From Rhodococcus sp. HNM0569 (GTDB lineage: Bacteria; Actinomycetota; Actinomycetes; Mycobacteriales; Mycobacteriaceae), in NCBI RefSeq assembly GCF_012726205.1, contig NZ_JAASAE010000003.1, forward strand, positions 372,001-436,000: 64,000 nt of DNA, read 5' to 3'. Position 1 is the first letter of the stretch. The number at the start of each line of letters is the position of its first letter. Positions 1 through 8,259 of this stretch are shown here, piece by piece. The position numbers were made by a program, and so were the translations under genes. The notes beneath the pieces are model-generated. The model saw nothing but the letters and a program-made list of their open reading frames with translations. It had not been told where the DNA came from and searched no databases.

Positions 1-1
1 G

Positions 2-301
2 CAGACGCAGCCGCGCGACGTCGTGATCGACCGCTATCGCACGATCATCACCGAACGTGGCCGCAACGAGAACATCGACCTCGTCGGCTACTGGAAGAGC
101 AGCAGCGTCGCGCAACCCGGGGGTGCGATCAGCGACGAGGAGTTCAGCCTCTGGATCGACTGGTTGGTGCGCAACGGCGAGCTCGAGGCGGGCGCGCTGA
201 CGCCGCAAGACCTCTACACCAACGAATTCAACCCGTACGCGAACGGGACGTACGCGCCCGACGCAGGCCCCGACGGCGAGCCGGGGGAGGAGAACCGATG
301 A
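2..301 (+). CDS. ABC transporter substrate-binding protein, C-terminal part
   Basis: Partial gene; the 5' end lies outside the window. The visible last 99 residues read QTQPRDVVIDRY and end PGEENR. They look like the C-terminal helical part of an NMT1/SsuA-type periplasmic binding protein for sulfonates, nitrate, taurine or similar small substrates. The main support is context: the stop codon overlaps the start of an ABC ATPase (ATGA), which is followed by a matching permease. In this family the protein is a secreted lipoprotein that hands substrate to the membrane permease. The substrate cannot be read from this fragment. Confidence 0.7.
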   Translation, partial: QTQPRDVVIDRYRTIITERGRNENIDLVGYWKSSSVAQPGGAISDEEFSLWIDWLVRNGELEAGALTPQDLYTNEFNPYANGTYAPDAGPDGEPGEENR

Positions 302-1152
302 CACTCGCACTCGATCGTCCCAAACTCGAAATCCAGTCCGTCACGAAACAGTTCGCGAGCCGCGAAGGGGCACCGTTCACCGCGGTCGACGGAATCGACC
401 TGTCGGTGCGCGAGGGCGAGTTCCTCGTGCTCGTCGGCCCCAGCGGGTGCGGCAAGTCGACACTGCTCGACCTCCTCGGCGGGCTCAGCACACCGACGTC
501 GGGGCGGATCCTGCTCGACGGCGCACCCGTCGACGGCCCGGGGCTCGACCGTGGCATCGTCTTCCAGCAGTACGCTCTGCTGCCGTGGCGCAGTGCGCGG
601 CGCAACATCGAGTTCGGTCTCGAGGCGAAGGGCGTTCCGCGCGGCGAGCGCCGGGTAATCGCCGACGAGTACCTCGAACTGGTCGGCCTGCACGGTTTCG
701 GCGACCACTACCCGCACGAGCTGTCCGGCGGCATGAAGCAGCGCGTCGCGATCGCGCGCAGCCTCGCATACGACCCGGAAGTGCTGCTCATGGACGAGCC
801 GTTCGCCGCTCTCGATGCGCAGACCCGCGAATCGTTGCAGGACGAGTTGCTACGGATCCGGAAGGCGACCGGCAAAACGATCGTGTTCATCACCCACAGC
901 ATCGACGAGGCGGTCTATCTCGGAGAACGAGTCGCCGTGCTCAGCGCGCGGCCCGGTCGGATCAAGACCTTCGTCGACGTCGACATCGACCGTGGGCACG
1001 ACGACGTGCGGTCGAGTGAACAGTTCCGCGAACACCGGCACCGCATCTGGACCCTGCTGCACGGTGAAGTCGAACGCTCCGAGCAAGCCGAGCGTCGCGA
1101 CGGCGATCCGACCGTCGGCCTTCCAGCGAAAGAGGTGCTCTCCCATGGCTAG
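298..1152 (+). CDS. ABC transporter ATP-binding protein, SsuB/TauB/NrtD type
   Basis: Cytoplasmic ATPase that powers the importer encoded on either side. Length (284 aa) is normal. Walker A GPSGCGKST is at residues 47-55, the Q-loop near Q90-91, the signature LSGGMKQ at 142-148, Walker B LLMDEP at 163-168, and the switch histidine at H200. The stretch QQYALLPWRSA is typical of the nitrate/sulfonate/bicarbonate subfamily. The start overlaps the binding-protein stop by 4 bases, and the end overlaps the permease by 8 bases, so the three genes are translationally coupled. The aliphatic sulfonate assignment rests mainly on the linked flavin monooxygenases. Confidence 0.9.
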   Translation: MTLALDRPKLEIQSVTKQFASREGAPFTAVDGIDLSVREGEFLVLVGPSGCGKSTLLDLLGGLSTPTSGRILLDGAPVDGPGLDRGIVFQQYALLPWRSARRNIEFGLEAKGVPRGERRVIADEYLELVGLHGFGDHYPHELSGGMKQRVAIARSLAYDPEVLLMDEPFAALDAQTRESLQDELLRIRKATGKTIVFITHSIDEAVYLGERVAVLSARPGRIKTFVDVDIDRGHDDVRSSEQFREHRHRIWTLLHGEVERSEQAERRDGDPTVGLPAKEVLSHG

Positions 1153-2002
1153 TGTGCTCACCACCGAACGTCCCGCAACGCGCACGTCGTCACCTGCCGA
1201 GCACGCACCGGCGCCGCCGCGCACTTCGGCCCGCACCCGGGCGAGGTTGTGGCGCATCGCGAAACCGGTACTGCCGATCCTCGCACTGCTCGGACTGTGG
1301 GAGATCGCGCCGCGTGCCGGTCTCGTCGACGAGGTCTTCCTGCCACCCTTTTCGACAGTCGTCGACGCGCTCGTCACGCTCGCCGGCAACGGCCAGCTGT
1401 GGTCGAACGCATCGGCGAGCCTCACGCGCGCGCTCGTCGGGTTCGCGATCGCCGTCGTGGTCGCGATCCCGCTGGGCATCGCGCTCGCGTGGTACCGCCC
1501 GGTGTCGGACTTCCTGAACCCGATCCTCGAGCTGTTCCGCAACACCGCGGCGCTCGCATTGCTGCCGGTGTTCGTACTGATCCTGGGCATCGGCGAGCAG
1601 TCCAAGATCGCGCTCGTGATCTACGCGTGCACATTCCCCATCCTGCTCAACACGATCTCCGGGGTGCGTACCGTCGACCCGCTGCTGATCAAGTCCGCGG
1701 CGTCGCTGGGGCTCTCGCCGCTGCGACTGTTCCAGAAGGTCGTACTGCCTGCGGCGGCGCCGACGATCTTCACCGGCGTTCGGATGGCCGCGGCCGCGTC
1801 GATCCTCGTGCTGATCGCCGCCGAGATGACCGGCGCCAAGGCCGGCCTCGGCTACCTCATCACCGCATCGCAACTGAACTTCCAGATACCGAACATGTAC
1901 GCCGGCATCGTCACGATCGCCGTCCTGGGCACCGCGCTCAACTTCGTGCTCGTCGCGGTCGAACGACGTCTGTCGCGCTGGCGCAGCACAGAACAGGGGT
2001 GA
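1145..2002 (+). CDS. ABC transporter permease, SsuC/TauC type
   Basis: Membrane permease of the importer (285 aa, about six transmembrane helices). The cytoplasmic coupling loop of the BPD_transp_1 family is visible near residues 183-205 (SAASLGLSPLRLF followed by KVVLPAAAPTI). The N-terminal 35 residues are hydrophilic and rich in Thr, Pro and Ala. I chose ATG 1145, which gives MASVLTTERP, because it sits just before the ATPase stop and yields a normal length; longer in-frame readings only translate the ATPase gene. It is the third gene of the operon and is followed closely by a monooxygenase. Confidence 0.88.
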   Translation: MASVLTTERPATRTSSPAEHAPAPPRTSARTRARLWRIAKPVLPILALLGLWEIAPRAGLVDEVFLPPFSTVVDALVTLAGNGQLWSNASASLTRALVGFAIAVVVAIPLGIALAWYRPVSDFLNPILELFRNTAALALLPVFVLILGIGEQSKIALVIYACTFPILLNTISGVRTVDPLLIKSAASLGLSPLRLFQKVVLPAAAPTIFTGVRMAAAASILVLIAAEMTGAKAGLGYLITASQLNFQIPNMYAGIVTIAVLGTALNFVLVAVERRLSRWRSTEQG

Positions 2003-2010
2003 CACACACC

Positions 2011-3357
2011 ATGGTCGACACACCGAAGCAACTTCACCTCAACGCCTTTCTCATGGGGGTCGGACACCATGAGGCAGCGTGGCGCCATCCGCGCACCGAC
2101 GCCGCACGCGTCCATTCCGCGGCGCACTTCCAGGAACTCGGCCGCATCGCCGAGCGGGGCCGTCTCGACTCCGTCTTCTTCGCCGACGGGCTCGCGGTGG
2201 GTCCGCGCATCAAGCACAACGCACAGGCGGTGTTCGAGCCGGTGACTCTGCTGTCGGCGATCGCCGCCGCCACCGAGCACGTGGGCCTGATCGCCACCGC
2301 GTCGACCACCTACAGCGACCCGTACTCGCTCGCCCGCAAGTTCACCTCGCTCGACCACATCAGCGGTGGCCGTGCCGGCTGGAACATCGTGACATCGGCG
2401 GGTGCCGACGAGGCCGCCAACTTCGGTCTCGCCGACCGTCCGCTGCACCGCGACCGCTACGCCCGAGCGCAGGAGTTCCTCGAAGTGGCCCTCGCGTTGT
2501 GGGATTCGTGGGAGGAAGGCGCACTGACACTCGACGTGGAGTCCGGTGTCTACGCCGACCCCAACCGCGTGCACACGCTCGAGCACGAGTCCGAGCACTT
2601 CCGGGTGCGCGGTCCGCTCAACTCGCCGCGCTCGCCGCAGGGTCGGCCGCTGTTGGTGCAGGCCGGGTCGTCCGAAGACGGCAAGGAGTTCGCGGCGCGC
2701 TACGCCGAGGCCGTCTTCACTGCACAGCGCACCCTGGATCAGGGACGGGCGTTCTACCGTGATCTCAAGGGCAGGCTCGGCCGCTACGGTCGCGCCGAGC
2801 ACGAACTGAAGGTGCTTCCGGGCATCGTGCCGTTCATCGCGGACACCGAGGCGGAGGCGAAGGAACTCGAGCAGTCGTTCACCGACCTGATCTCACCGGA
2901 GTACTCACTGCGGCAGTTGTCCACGATGCTCGGCGTCGACCTCACGGCGCACGCGCTCGACGCCCCGCTGCCGCCTTTGCCGCCGCTCGACGCGATCGAG
3001 GGCAACAAGAGCCGCTACGCACTCGTGAAGGATCTCGCGTCGTCCGAGTCGCTCACGGTGCGCCAGTTGATCGGCAAGCTCGGCGGCGGACGCGGCCACC
3101 GGACGTTCGCGGGCACGCCCGAGCAGGTGGCCGACGAGCTGACCACGTGGTTCGCCGAAGGAGCGGCCGACGGTTTCAACATCATGCCGCCCTATCTGCC
3201 GGGCGGGCTCGACGACTTCGTCGACCGCGTCGTGCCGATCCTGCAGGATCGCGGGCTGTTCCGGCGCGAGTACACCGCCTCGACGCTGCGCGGTCACTAC
3301 GGACTCGACGACGTCGGGAACCGCTTCGCGCAGGGCACCGCGCACCGCGCGGGGTAG
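2011..3357 (+). CDS. LLM-class flavin monooxygenase, NtaA/SnaA/DszA type
   Basis: A 448-aa luciferase-like FMNH2-dependent monooxygenase. Family hallmarks are the opening MGVGHHEAAWRHP, FFADGLAVGP, the block KFTSLDHISGGRAGWNIVTS near residues 110-130, LVQAGSSEDGKEFAARYAEAVF, and a C-terminal NIMPPYLPGGLDDF. Relatives oxidise nitrilotriacetate, EDTA, dibenzothiophene sulfone or sulfur-containing side chains, using FMNH2 from a separate reductase. No reductase gene is visible nearby. I chose ATG 2011, with a G-rich ribosome site about 9-12 bases upstream; GTG 1999, overlapping the permease stop, is an alternative. Position directly behind an SsuABC-like importer suggests it oxidises the imported compound. 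Confidence 0.85.
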   Translation: MVDTPKQLHLNAFLMGVGHHEAAWRHPRTDAARVHSAAHFQELGRIAERGRLDSVFFADGLAVGPRIKHNAQAVFEPVTLLSAIAAATEHVGLIATASTTYSDPYSLARKFTSLDHISGGRAGWNIVTSAGADEAANFGLADRPLHRDRYARAQEFLEVALALWDSWEEGALTLDVESGVYADPNRVHTLEHESEHFRVRGPLNSPRSPQGRPLLVQAGSSEDGKEFAARYAEAVFTAQRTLDQGRAFYRDLKGRLGRYGRAEHELKVLPGIVPFIADTEAEAKELEQSFTDLISPEYSLRQLSTMLGVDLTAHALDAPLPPLPPLDAIEGNKSRYALVKDLASSESLTVRQLIGKLGGGRGHRTFAGTPEQVADELTTWFAEGAADGFNIMPPYLPGGLDDFVDRVVPILQDRGLFRREYTASTLRGHYGLDDVGNRFAQGTAHRAG

Positions 3358-3367
3358 GTTCGTGTAC

Positions 3368-4354
3368 ATGCGATTCGGACTGTTCATCCCGCAAGGCTGG
3401 CGACTCGATCTGGTCGGTGTCGCCCCCGAGGACCAGTGGCGCACCATGAAGCAGCTCGCGCTGCATGCCGACACCCATCGGTGGGATTCGCTGTGGGTGT
3501 ACGACCACTTCCACACCGTGCCCGCGCCCACCGAGGAGGCCACGCATGAGGCGTGGACGCTGATGTCCGCGTTCGCGGCGGTCACCGACAGCGTGCGCCT
3601 CGGGCAGATGTGCACAGCGATGAGCTACCGCAACCCGGCCTATCTCGCGAAGGTCGCTTCGACGGTCGATCTGGTGTCGGGCGGGCGTGTCGAGATGGGC
3701 ATCGGCGGCGGCTGGTACGAGCACGAGTGGCGGGCGTACGGGTACGGCTTCCCGTCGGCGAAGGTGCGCCTCGGCAGGCTCGACGAGGGCGTGCAGATCA
3801 TGAAGCAGGCGTGGACCACCGGCTCGGCGACGTTGGACGGCGAGTACTACCAGGTGGACGGCGCGATCGTGCGGCCGCTGCCGTTGCAGGACGGCGGCAT
3901 CCCGCTGTGGATCGCCGGCGGCGGCGAGAAGGTGACGTTGAAGATCGCGGCGAAGTACGCGAACTACACGAACTTCGACGGCACGCCCGAGGCGTTCGCG
4001 CACAAGTCGGAGGTGCTGCGCGAGCACTGCGCACAGGTCGGGACGGACTTCGACCGCATCGTGCGTTCGGCGAACTACAACGTCGCGATCGGCACCACCG
4101 AGCGCGAGGTCGAGCAGCGGTTGCAGGATCTCGTGGCGCGACAGGTGCCGTATGTCGGCGAGGAGGCCGCGCAGGCCCAACTCGCCGCCTATCGCGGGCT
4201 GCCGGGCGTCGGGACTCCCGAGCAGATCGCCGAGAACCTGCTGGCGCTGAAGGAGCAGGGCTTGGGGTACGGCATCTTCTACTTCCCCGAGGCTGCGTAC
4301 GACACGTCGGGCATCGAACTGTTCGAGAGCAAGGTCATGCCCGTCGTGCGGTGA
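3368..4354 (+). CDS. LLM-class oxidoreductase, probably F420-dependent
   Basis: A 328-aa TIM-barrel luciferase-like protein. It opens MRFGLFIPQGW and contains WDSLWVYDHFH, TAMSYRNPAYLAKVAST and the loop VEMGIGGGWYEHEWRAYGY, a pattern typical of actinobacterial F420-dependent oxidoreductases. The reaction and substrate are unknown. It starts 10 bases after the preceding monooxygenase and probably belongs to the same transcript, so two different LLM enzymes follow one importer. ATG 3368 is preferred over GTG 3362 because it places the conserved RFGLF strand at the N terminus. FMN use instead of F420 cannot be excluded. Confidence 0.8.
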   Translation: MRFGLFIPQGWRLDLVGVAPEDQWRTMKQLALHADTHRWDSLWVYDHFHTVPAPTEEATHEAWTLMSAFAAVTDSVRLGQMCTAMSYRNPAYLAKVASTVDLVSGGRVEMGIGGGWYEHEWRAYGYGFPSAKVRLGRLDEGVQIMKQAWTTGSATLDGEYYQVDGAIVRPLPLQDGGIPLWIAGGGEKVTLKIAAKYANYTNFDGTPEAFAHKSEVLREHCAQVGTDFDRIVRSANYNVAIGTTEREVEQRLQDLVARQVPYVGEEAAQAQLAAYRGLPGVGTPEQIAENLLALKEQGLGYGIFYFPEAAYDTSGIELFESKVMPVVR

Positions 4355-4372
4355 GACGCGCGCAGGCCGATG

Positions 4373-5002
4373 TCAGCGCCGCGACAGGATCTCGATGACC
4401 TGCTGGATCTCGGCGACCGTCGGGCTCGGGAGACTGTCGCGCCCGTACACGAATCCGATGCCCGCGTAGACGAGCGCGCCCGCGCGTAGCCGGGCCTGCT
4501 CGTCGTCGAAGCCGAGTTCGCCGAAGGCCTTCTCGACGACCGCCATGATGCGCTGGTCGAGCGCACGGATCGAGTCGGCGACCGTGGGATCTGTGCGGGC
4601 CCAGTCGCGCACGGCGGCCTCGGCCGACCAGGCGCGGTCGTCGACGAGCATCGTCGCCATGCGGGCGAGCCGTTCGCGAGCCGGCAGATCCTCGAGGCTG
4701 GTGAGGCCGCGTGCGGCGTCGTTGTCCTGCGACGTGTAGCGCGTCGCGATGGCCTTCATGAGGTCGTCGATGTCCGAGAAGTGCCAGTAGAAACTGCCTT
4801 TCGTGACACCGAGGTCGTCGCACAGCCGCGAGATCTTGACGGCGCCGACCCCTTCGGTCACGAGGAGGGTCAGGCCTGCCTCGGTCCAGTCGTCGAAAGT
4901 GAGGCGCTGGCGGCCCTTGTCGCCGGCCTGCTTGCTGCCGGCCGATCTGCCGCTGGGCGATCTGCCGTTGGCCGATCTGTCGTTCGCCGGTCGCTGCACC
5001 AC
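4373..5002 (-). CDS. TetR-family transcriptional regulator
   Basis: A 209-aa repressor-type protein. A low-complexity basic N-terminus with RSANGRSPSGRSAG repeats precedes the TetR helix-turn-helix (ISRLCDDLGVTKGSFYWHF, about residues 54-72) and a helical ligand-binding domain. Start GTG 5002 is preceded by GGAGACAAT on the minus strand at good spacing; a longer reading would run through the control region. It is transcribed divergently from the multicopper oxidase operon. The operator ATACC-N4-GGTAT at 5096-5109 lies in the shared region and recurs at the mce promoter, so I infer that this protein controls both operons. The ligand is unknown. Confidence 0.88.
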   Translation of the reverse strand: MVQRPANDRSANGRSPSGRSAGSKQAGDKGRQRLTFDDWTEAGLTLLVTEGVGAVKISRLCDDLGVTKGSFYWHFSDIDDLMKAIATRYTSQDNDAARGLTSLEDLPARERLARMATMLVDDRAWSAEAAVRDWARTDPTVADSIRALDQRIMAVVEKAFGELGFDDEQARLRAGALVYAGIGFVYGRDSLPSPTVAEIQQVIEILSRR

Positions 5003-5043
5003 GGCATTGTCTCCTCGCGTCGGCTGTGCGTCCACCCCCGTGA

Positions 5044-5073
5044 GTGAAACAGGCGTGCGGGGACTCGTGAAGT
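5044..5073. repeat. 30-bp direct repeat, copy 1
   Basis: Begins GTGAAACAGGCG and ends CGTGAAGT. It matches 19281-19310 in the same orientation at 29 of 30 positions; the only difference is G at 5069 versus C at 19306. It sits 11 bases upstream of the -35 hexamer of the multicopper oxidase promoter. Function unknown: an activator site or a duplicated boundary sequence are both possible. Confidence 0.85.
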
Positions 5074-5084
5074 GCGCACAGCGG

Positions 5085-5112
5085 TTGACCACACCATACC
5101 GTATGGTATTGT
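5085..5112 (+). promoter_or_regulatory. Promoter of the multicopper oxidase operon
   Basis: A -35 like TTGACC (5085-5090) and a -10 like TATTGT (5107-5112) are separated by 16 bases. Predicted transcription start is near 5119, about 50 bases before the ATG at 5169. The TetR-type operator fills the spacer, the standard layout for repression. Confidence 0.55.
5093..5109. promoter_or_regulatory. TetR-type operator, copy 1
   Basis: Perfect inverted repeat ACCATAC-C-GTATGGT (5093-5107), equivalent to the core ATACC-gtat-GGTAT (5096-5109). It lies between the -35 and -10 of the multicopper oxidase promoter and 91 bases upstream of the tetR start, so it can serve both directions. The same core with a different 4-base spacer occurs at 19240-19253. 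Confidence 0.75.
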
Positions 5113-5168
5113 GGCGTGCGTCACGCACCCACGGTGCTCCGGCCTGCCGGCAGGGGGAGTTTCGGTCC

Positions 5169-6956
5169 ATGCGAAAGTTCAGTCGCAGAACACTTCTCGC
5201 GGGTCTGGCCGCGGGTTCGGGGGCAGGTCTGCTACTCGGAGGCCGCGCCTTCGCCGACGGTCCCGACGTCTCGCGGCCACTGCTGTTCCACTCGCCGCCT
5301 CTCGAACCGTTCGTCGACGAGCTTCCCCGCCTGCCGCGGCTCGACGGCACCGCGCACACCCTCGACGCAACCAGCACCACGCACCGGTTCCACCGCGATC
5401 TCGCCCCCGGCGCGGCACTCGCGTACGGCGGTTGCTCCTATCTGGGGCCGGTCGTCACCGCGCAACGTGGTGTCCCCACCACCGTCGAGTACCGCAACCG
5501 CATCACCGCCCACCCGTTCGCGGCCGACGTCGACACGTCGCTGCACGGGCTCTCCGAGCGTGACCGCACCGACGTGCCCACGTCGATGCACCTGCACGGT
5601 GGCGTCACGCCACCCGAATTCGACGGTCACCCGCAACAGATCTCGCGGCCGGGCCAGGGTATGACCTACCGGTTCCCGAACCGGCAGGACGCCACGATGC
5701 TGTGGTACCACGACCACGCGATGGCGATGACGCGCCTGAACGCCCACGCAGGCCTGGCCGGCGTGTACGTGCTCCGCGACGAGTTCGACACCGGCGAGGC
5801 GGCCAATCCGCTCGGCCTGCCGAGCGGCGAGTTCGAACTCGAACTGGTGTTGCAGGAGAAGATCGTGAACTCCGACGGCTCGCAGAGCATCCGTTCCACG
5901 CCCATCGTGCCGCAAGGCCGGTGGGAGGGCGGCGCGGTGGGCGACGTCGGCGTCGTCAACGGCAAGATCTGGCCGTACACGCGTGTCGCGCGTGGCCTCT
6001 ACCGGTTGCGCATCCTCAACGCGGCATCGTTCAGCGTGTGGGACCTGCACTTCTCGAACCACATGCGGTTCTGGGTCGTCGGCATGGAGGGCGGTCTGCT
6101 CGACGCACCCGCGCCCACCACCCGGGTGCGGCTCTCGCCGGGCGAACGCGTCGACGTGCTGGTCGATTTCGGCGAACTCGCACCGGGGGAAAGCGTCGAG
6201 CTGCGCAACAGTGAGCCTGCCGCGCCGCAGGCCGCGCAGATCGGCGCCGTGCACATGCCGGTGTTTCTGCGCTTCGACGTCGACAGCGGCCGGGGGCACA
6301 CCGGCGGCGTGCCGCACGCGCTGCGCAGCGGGCCCGGTCTGCCGCCCGCTGTCGGGCCGGTTCCGCGAGCCGACCACGTGCGCACTGTGTCGCTGAGTCA
6401 ACCGAGTGACGTGCGGCTGCCCCCGTCGATCATGTCGCTCAACAACCTCACGTTCGCGAGCGATGACATCGAGATGCCCCGGCAGGGCACGGTCGAACAG
6501 TGGAACATCGTCAACGCGACGCCCGACCCGCACCCGATTCACCTGCACCTGGTGCACTTCCGCGTGGTCGAACGGCATGCGATCGACACGCTGGCGATGT
6601 GTGCGCGCCAGCCGCAGCCGCCGCTGGGCATCAAGTGGACACCCGACCCCGACCCGTACGTCGTCGATGTGCCGCACGGGCCCGAAGCGTGGGAGACGGG
6701 CTTCAAGGACACCGTCATCTGCGATCCGAACTCGGTTACGCGCATCGTCGCGTACTTCCCGACGGCCGACGAGCTCGGGTTCGACCCGGACGCGACGTTC
6801 CGTGGCCCTGACGCCGATGGCCACGACGGGCACGACCCGCACCACGAACACGGCGCCGACGAGAGTCCCGGCGAACTACAGGGATTCGTGTGGCACTGCC
6901 ACATTCTCGATCACGAGGACCACGACATGATGCTGAAGTATCGGACGGTGACATGA
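5169..6956 (+). CDS. Tat-exported multicopper oxidase
   Basis: A 595-aa multicopper oxidase of the CotA/bilirubin oxidase/phenoxazinone synthase type, coupling one-electron oxidation of a substrate to reduction of O2 to water. A Tat signal (MRKFSRRTLLAGLAAG) indicates export of the folded enzyme. Copper ligands are visible: H141/H143 (HLHGG), H181/H183 (WYHDHAM), H455, H458 and H460 (HPIHLHLVHF), and H576-C577-H578 with H582 and axial M587 (HCHILDHEDHDMM). A His/Asp-rich loop at about 550-562 may bind extra copper. ATG 5169 has AGGGGGAG upstream. The stop overlaps the next ATG. First gene of the TetR-controlled operon; the substrate is unknown. Confidence 0.93.
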   Translation: MRKFSRRTLLAGLAAGSGAGLLLGGRAFADGPDVSRPLLFHSPPLEPFVDELPRLPRLDGTAHTLDATSTTHRFHRDLAPGAALAYGGCSYLGPVVTAQRGVPTTVEYRNRITAHPFAADVDTSLHGLSERDRTDVPTSMHLHGGVTPPEFDGHPQQISRPGQGMTYRFPNRQDATMLWYHDHAMAMTRLNAHAGLAGVYVLRDEFDTGEAANPLGLPSGEFELELVLQEKIVNSDGSQSIRSTPIVPQGRWEGGAVGDVGVVNGKIWPYTRVARGLYRLRILNAASFSVWDLHFSNHMRFWVVGMEGGLLDAPAPTTRVRLSPGERVDVLVDFGELAPGESVELRNSEPAAPQAAQIGAVHMPVFLRFDVDSGRGHTGGVPHALRSGPGLPPAVGPVPRADHVRTVSLSQPSDVRLPPSIMSLNNLTFASDDIEMPRQGTVEQWNIVNATPDPHPIHLHLVHFRVVERHAIDTLAMCARQPQPPLGIKWTPDPDPYVVDVPHGPEAWETGFKDTVICDPNSVTRIVAYFPTADELGFDPDATFRGPDADGHDGHDPHHEHGADESPGELQGFVWHCHILDHEDHDMMLKYRTVT

Positions 6957-8239
6957 CAAGCAGCGACACGACCGACCGACTCGACTCCACCGGCCCGGTC
7001 GAGCGGTGCCCGAGCGCCTTTCCGTACTGGCAGGCGAGTAGGTCGCCGCGCGTGCGGCGGTTGCGCCGTGCGGTTCGCGCGCTCACGGGATTCGATCTCC
7101 TCCCCAGCGACGAACAGGCCCGCGCCTTGTGCAACGACCTGTACAGCGGCGATCCGACGGCGGAGCGCTTCGTCGACGAGGTGTATCACGGTGGACCGGG
7201 CGCCGAACGCGGCCGCGAGATGCTCGAACTGGCACTCACGGGCGGTATCGACGCCGTGCCCGACGCCCCCGAGGCGATGCGGGCGCTGTTCGCCGAATTC
7301 GACACCGTGCCGGACTGGGTGCGACCCGAACTCGTCGAGGAAGGCGCGGCCGTCTGGCGACGCTGGGGCACGATGCTGTTCAGCTTCGCCGGTGCGGAGA
7401 CACTCGAAATCTACACGGAATCGGCTGTCGCGACGCCGTTGTCGCTCGCCGGCGGCTACGCGGGCGACAACGCGCTGCGCCGGTTCCTCGAAACGTGCCG
7501 GTTCTGGATGGACGTGTCCGAGCCGGGTGCCCTGCTGACGCCGGGCTCGCGTGGTCGGGCGACCGCACTCAAGGTCCGCGTGATGCACGTGTCGGTGCGG
7601 GCCCGCGTCGCCGGCCACGCCGAGTGGGACAGCGCCAAGTGGGGGCTGCCGATCAGCCAGACGTACATGCTGCTCACCCTCATCGCAGGCAGTGTCACGC
7701 CCGGCATCGGGCTGTGGACGCTCGGGTACCACACGACGCCCCGGGAGATCCGCGCGCTGATCCACTTCCAGAAGTACATGGGATATCTACTGGGCGTGCG
7801 TATGTCGTGGTACCCCGAGACCATCGGCGACAGCGTGCGCGCGCTCATGACCACGGTCGTGTCGCGCTCGCACGACTCGGGCGAGTACGGCAAGGAGCTC
7901 ATCGAGTCGTACCCGAAGGCGTTCGCGCCGCGCGACGGACACCGCGGACTCACGCGGTTGCGCGAGGCCTACAACTACCGCATCAACTCGGTGTACTCCG
8001 CGATGTTCATGGCACCCGGCACCCGACGCAAGTACTCGATGCCCACGGTCCTGCCGTGGATGGTGATCCCGATCGTGCGCTTCCCCCTCGTCACGGCGGT
8101 GGAACTCGCGCGCCGGTTCGTTCCCGGCGTCGCGCGCGTGCACGAGAAGATCATGGTTGCGCATCGCGAGAACTGGTACAGGGCCCAGATGCAGGGCCGC
8201 GAAGCACAATTCGACGCCAGCGGCGCACTCCGTCGCTGA
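6953..8239 (+). CDS. DUF2236 haem oxygenase, Lcp/MpaB family
   Basis: A 428-aa DUF2236 protein. Characterised relatives cleave carbon-carbon double bonds of isoprenoid chains: latex-clearing protein Lcp acts on polyisoprene and MpaB on the farnesyl chain of a mycophenolic acid precursor. R209-x-x-H212-x-x-x-R216 (RVMHVSVR) matches the Lcp pattern around the proximal haem histidine, and R177-x-x-x-T181 matches the Lcp Arg/Thr pair about 30 residues before it. Two hydrophobic stretches near residues 225-245 and 365-380 may be membrane-associated. Unlike secreted Lcp, no Tat or Sec signal is present, so it probably acts inside the cell. ATGA overlaps join it to the multicopper oxidase. Substrate inferred only. 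Confidence 0.83.
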   Translation: MTSSDTTDRLDSTGPVERCPSAFPYWQASRSPRVRRLRRAVRALTGFDLLPSDEQARALCNDLYSGDPTAERFVDEVYHGGPGAERGREMLELALTGGIDAVPDAPEAMRALFAEFDTVPDWVRPELVEEGAAVWRRWGTMLFSFAGAETLEIYTESAVATPLSLAGGYAGDNALRRFLETCRFWMDVSEPGALLTPGSRGRATALKVRVMHVSVRARVAGHAEWDSAKWGLPISQTYMLLTLIAGSVTPGIGLWTLGYHTTPREIRALIHFQKYMGYLLGVRMSWYPETIGDSVRALMTTVVSRSHDSGEYGKELIESYPKAFAPRDGHRGLTRLREAYNYRINSVYSAMFMAPGTRRKYSMPTVLPWMVIPIVRFPLVTAVELARRFVPGVARVHEKIMVAHRENWYRAQMQGREAQFDASGALRR

Positions 8240-8259
8240 CCACACGAGAGGCGGACAAC

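Noticed and set aside
5232-6851. 539-codon open frame antisense to the multicopper oxidase
   Set aside because: Its translation is Arg/Val/Gly-rich with no motif, and it is opposite a gene with complete copper sites. Long antisense frames are expected in DNA this rich in GC.
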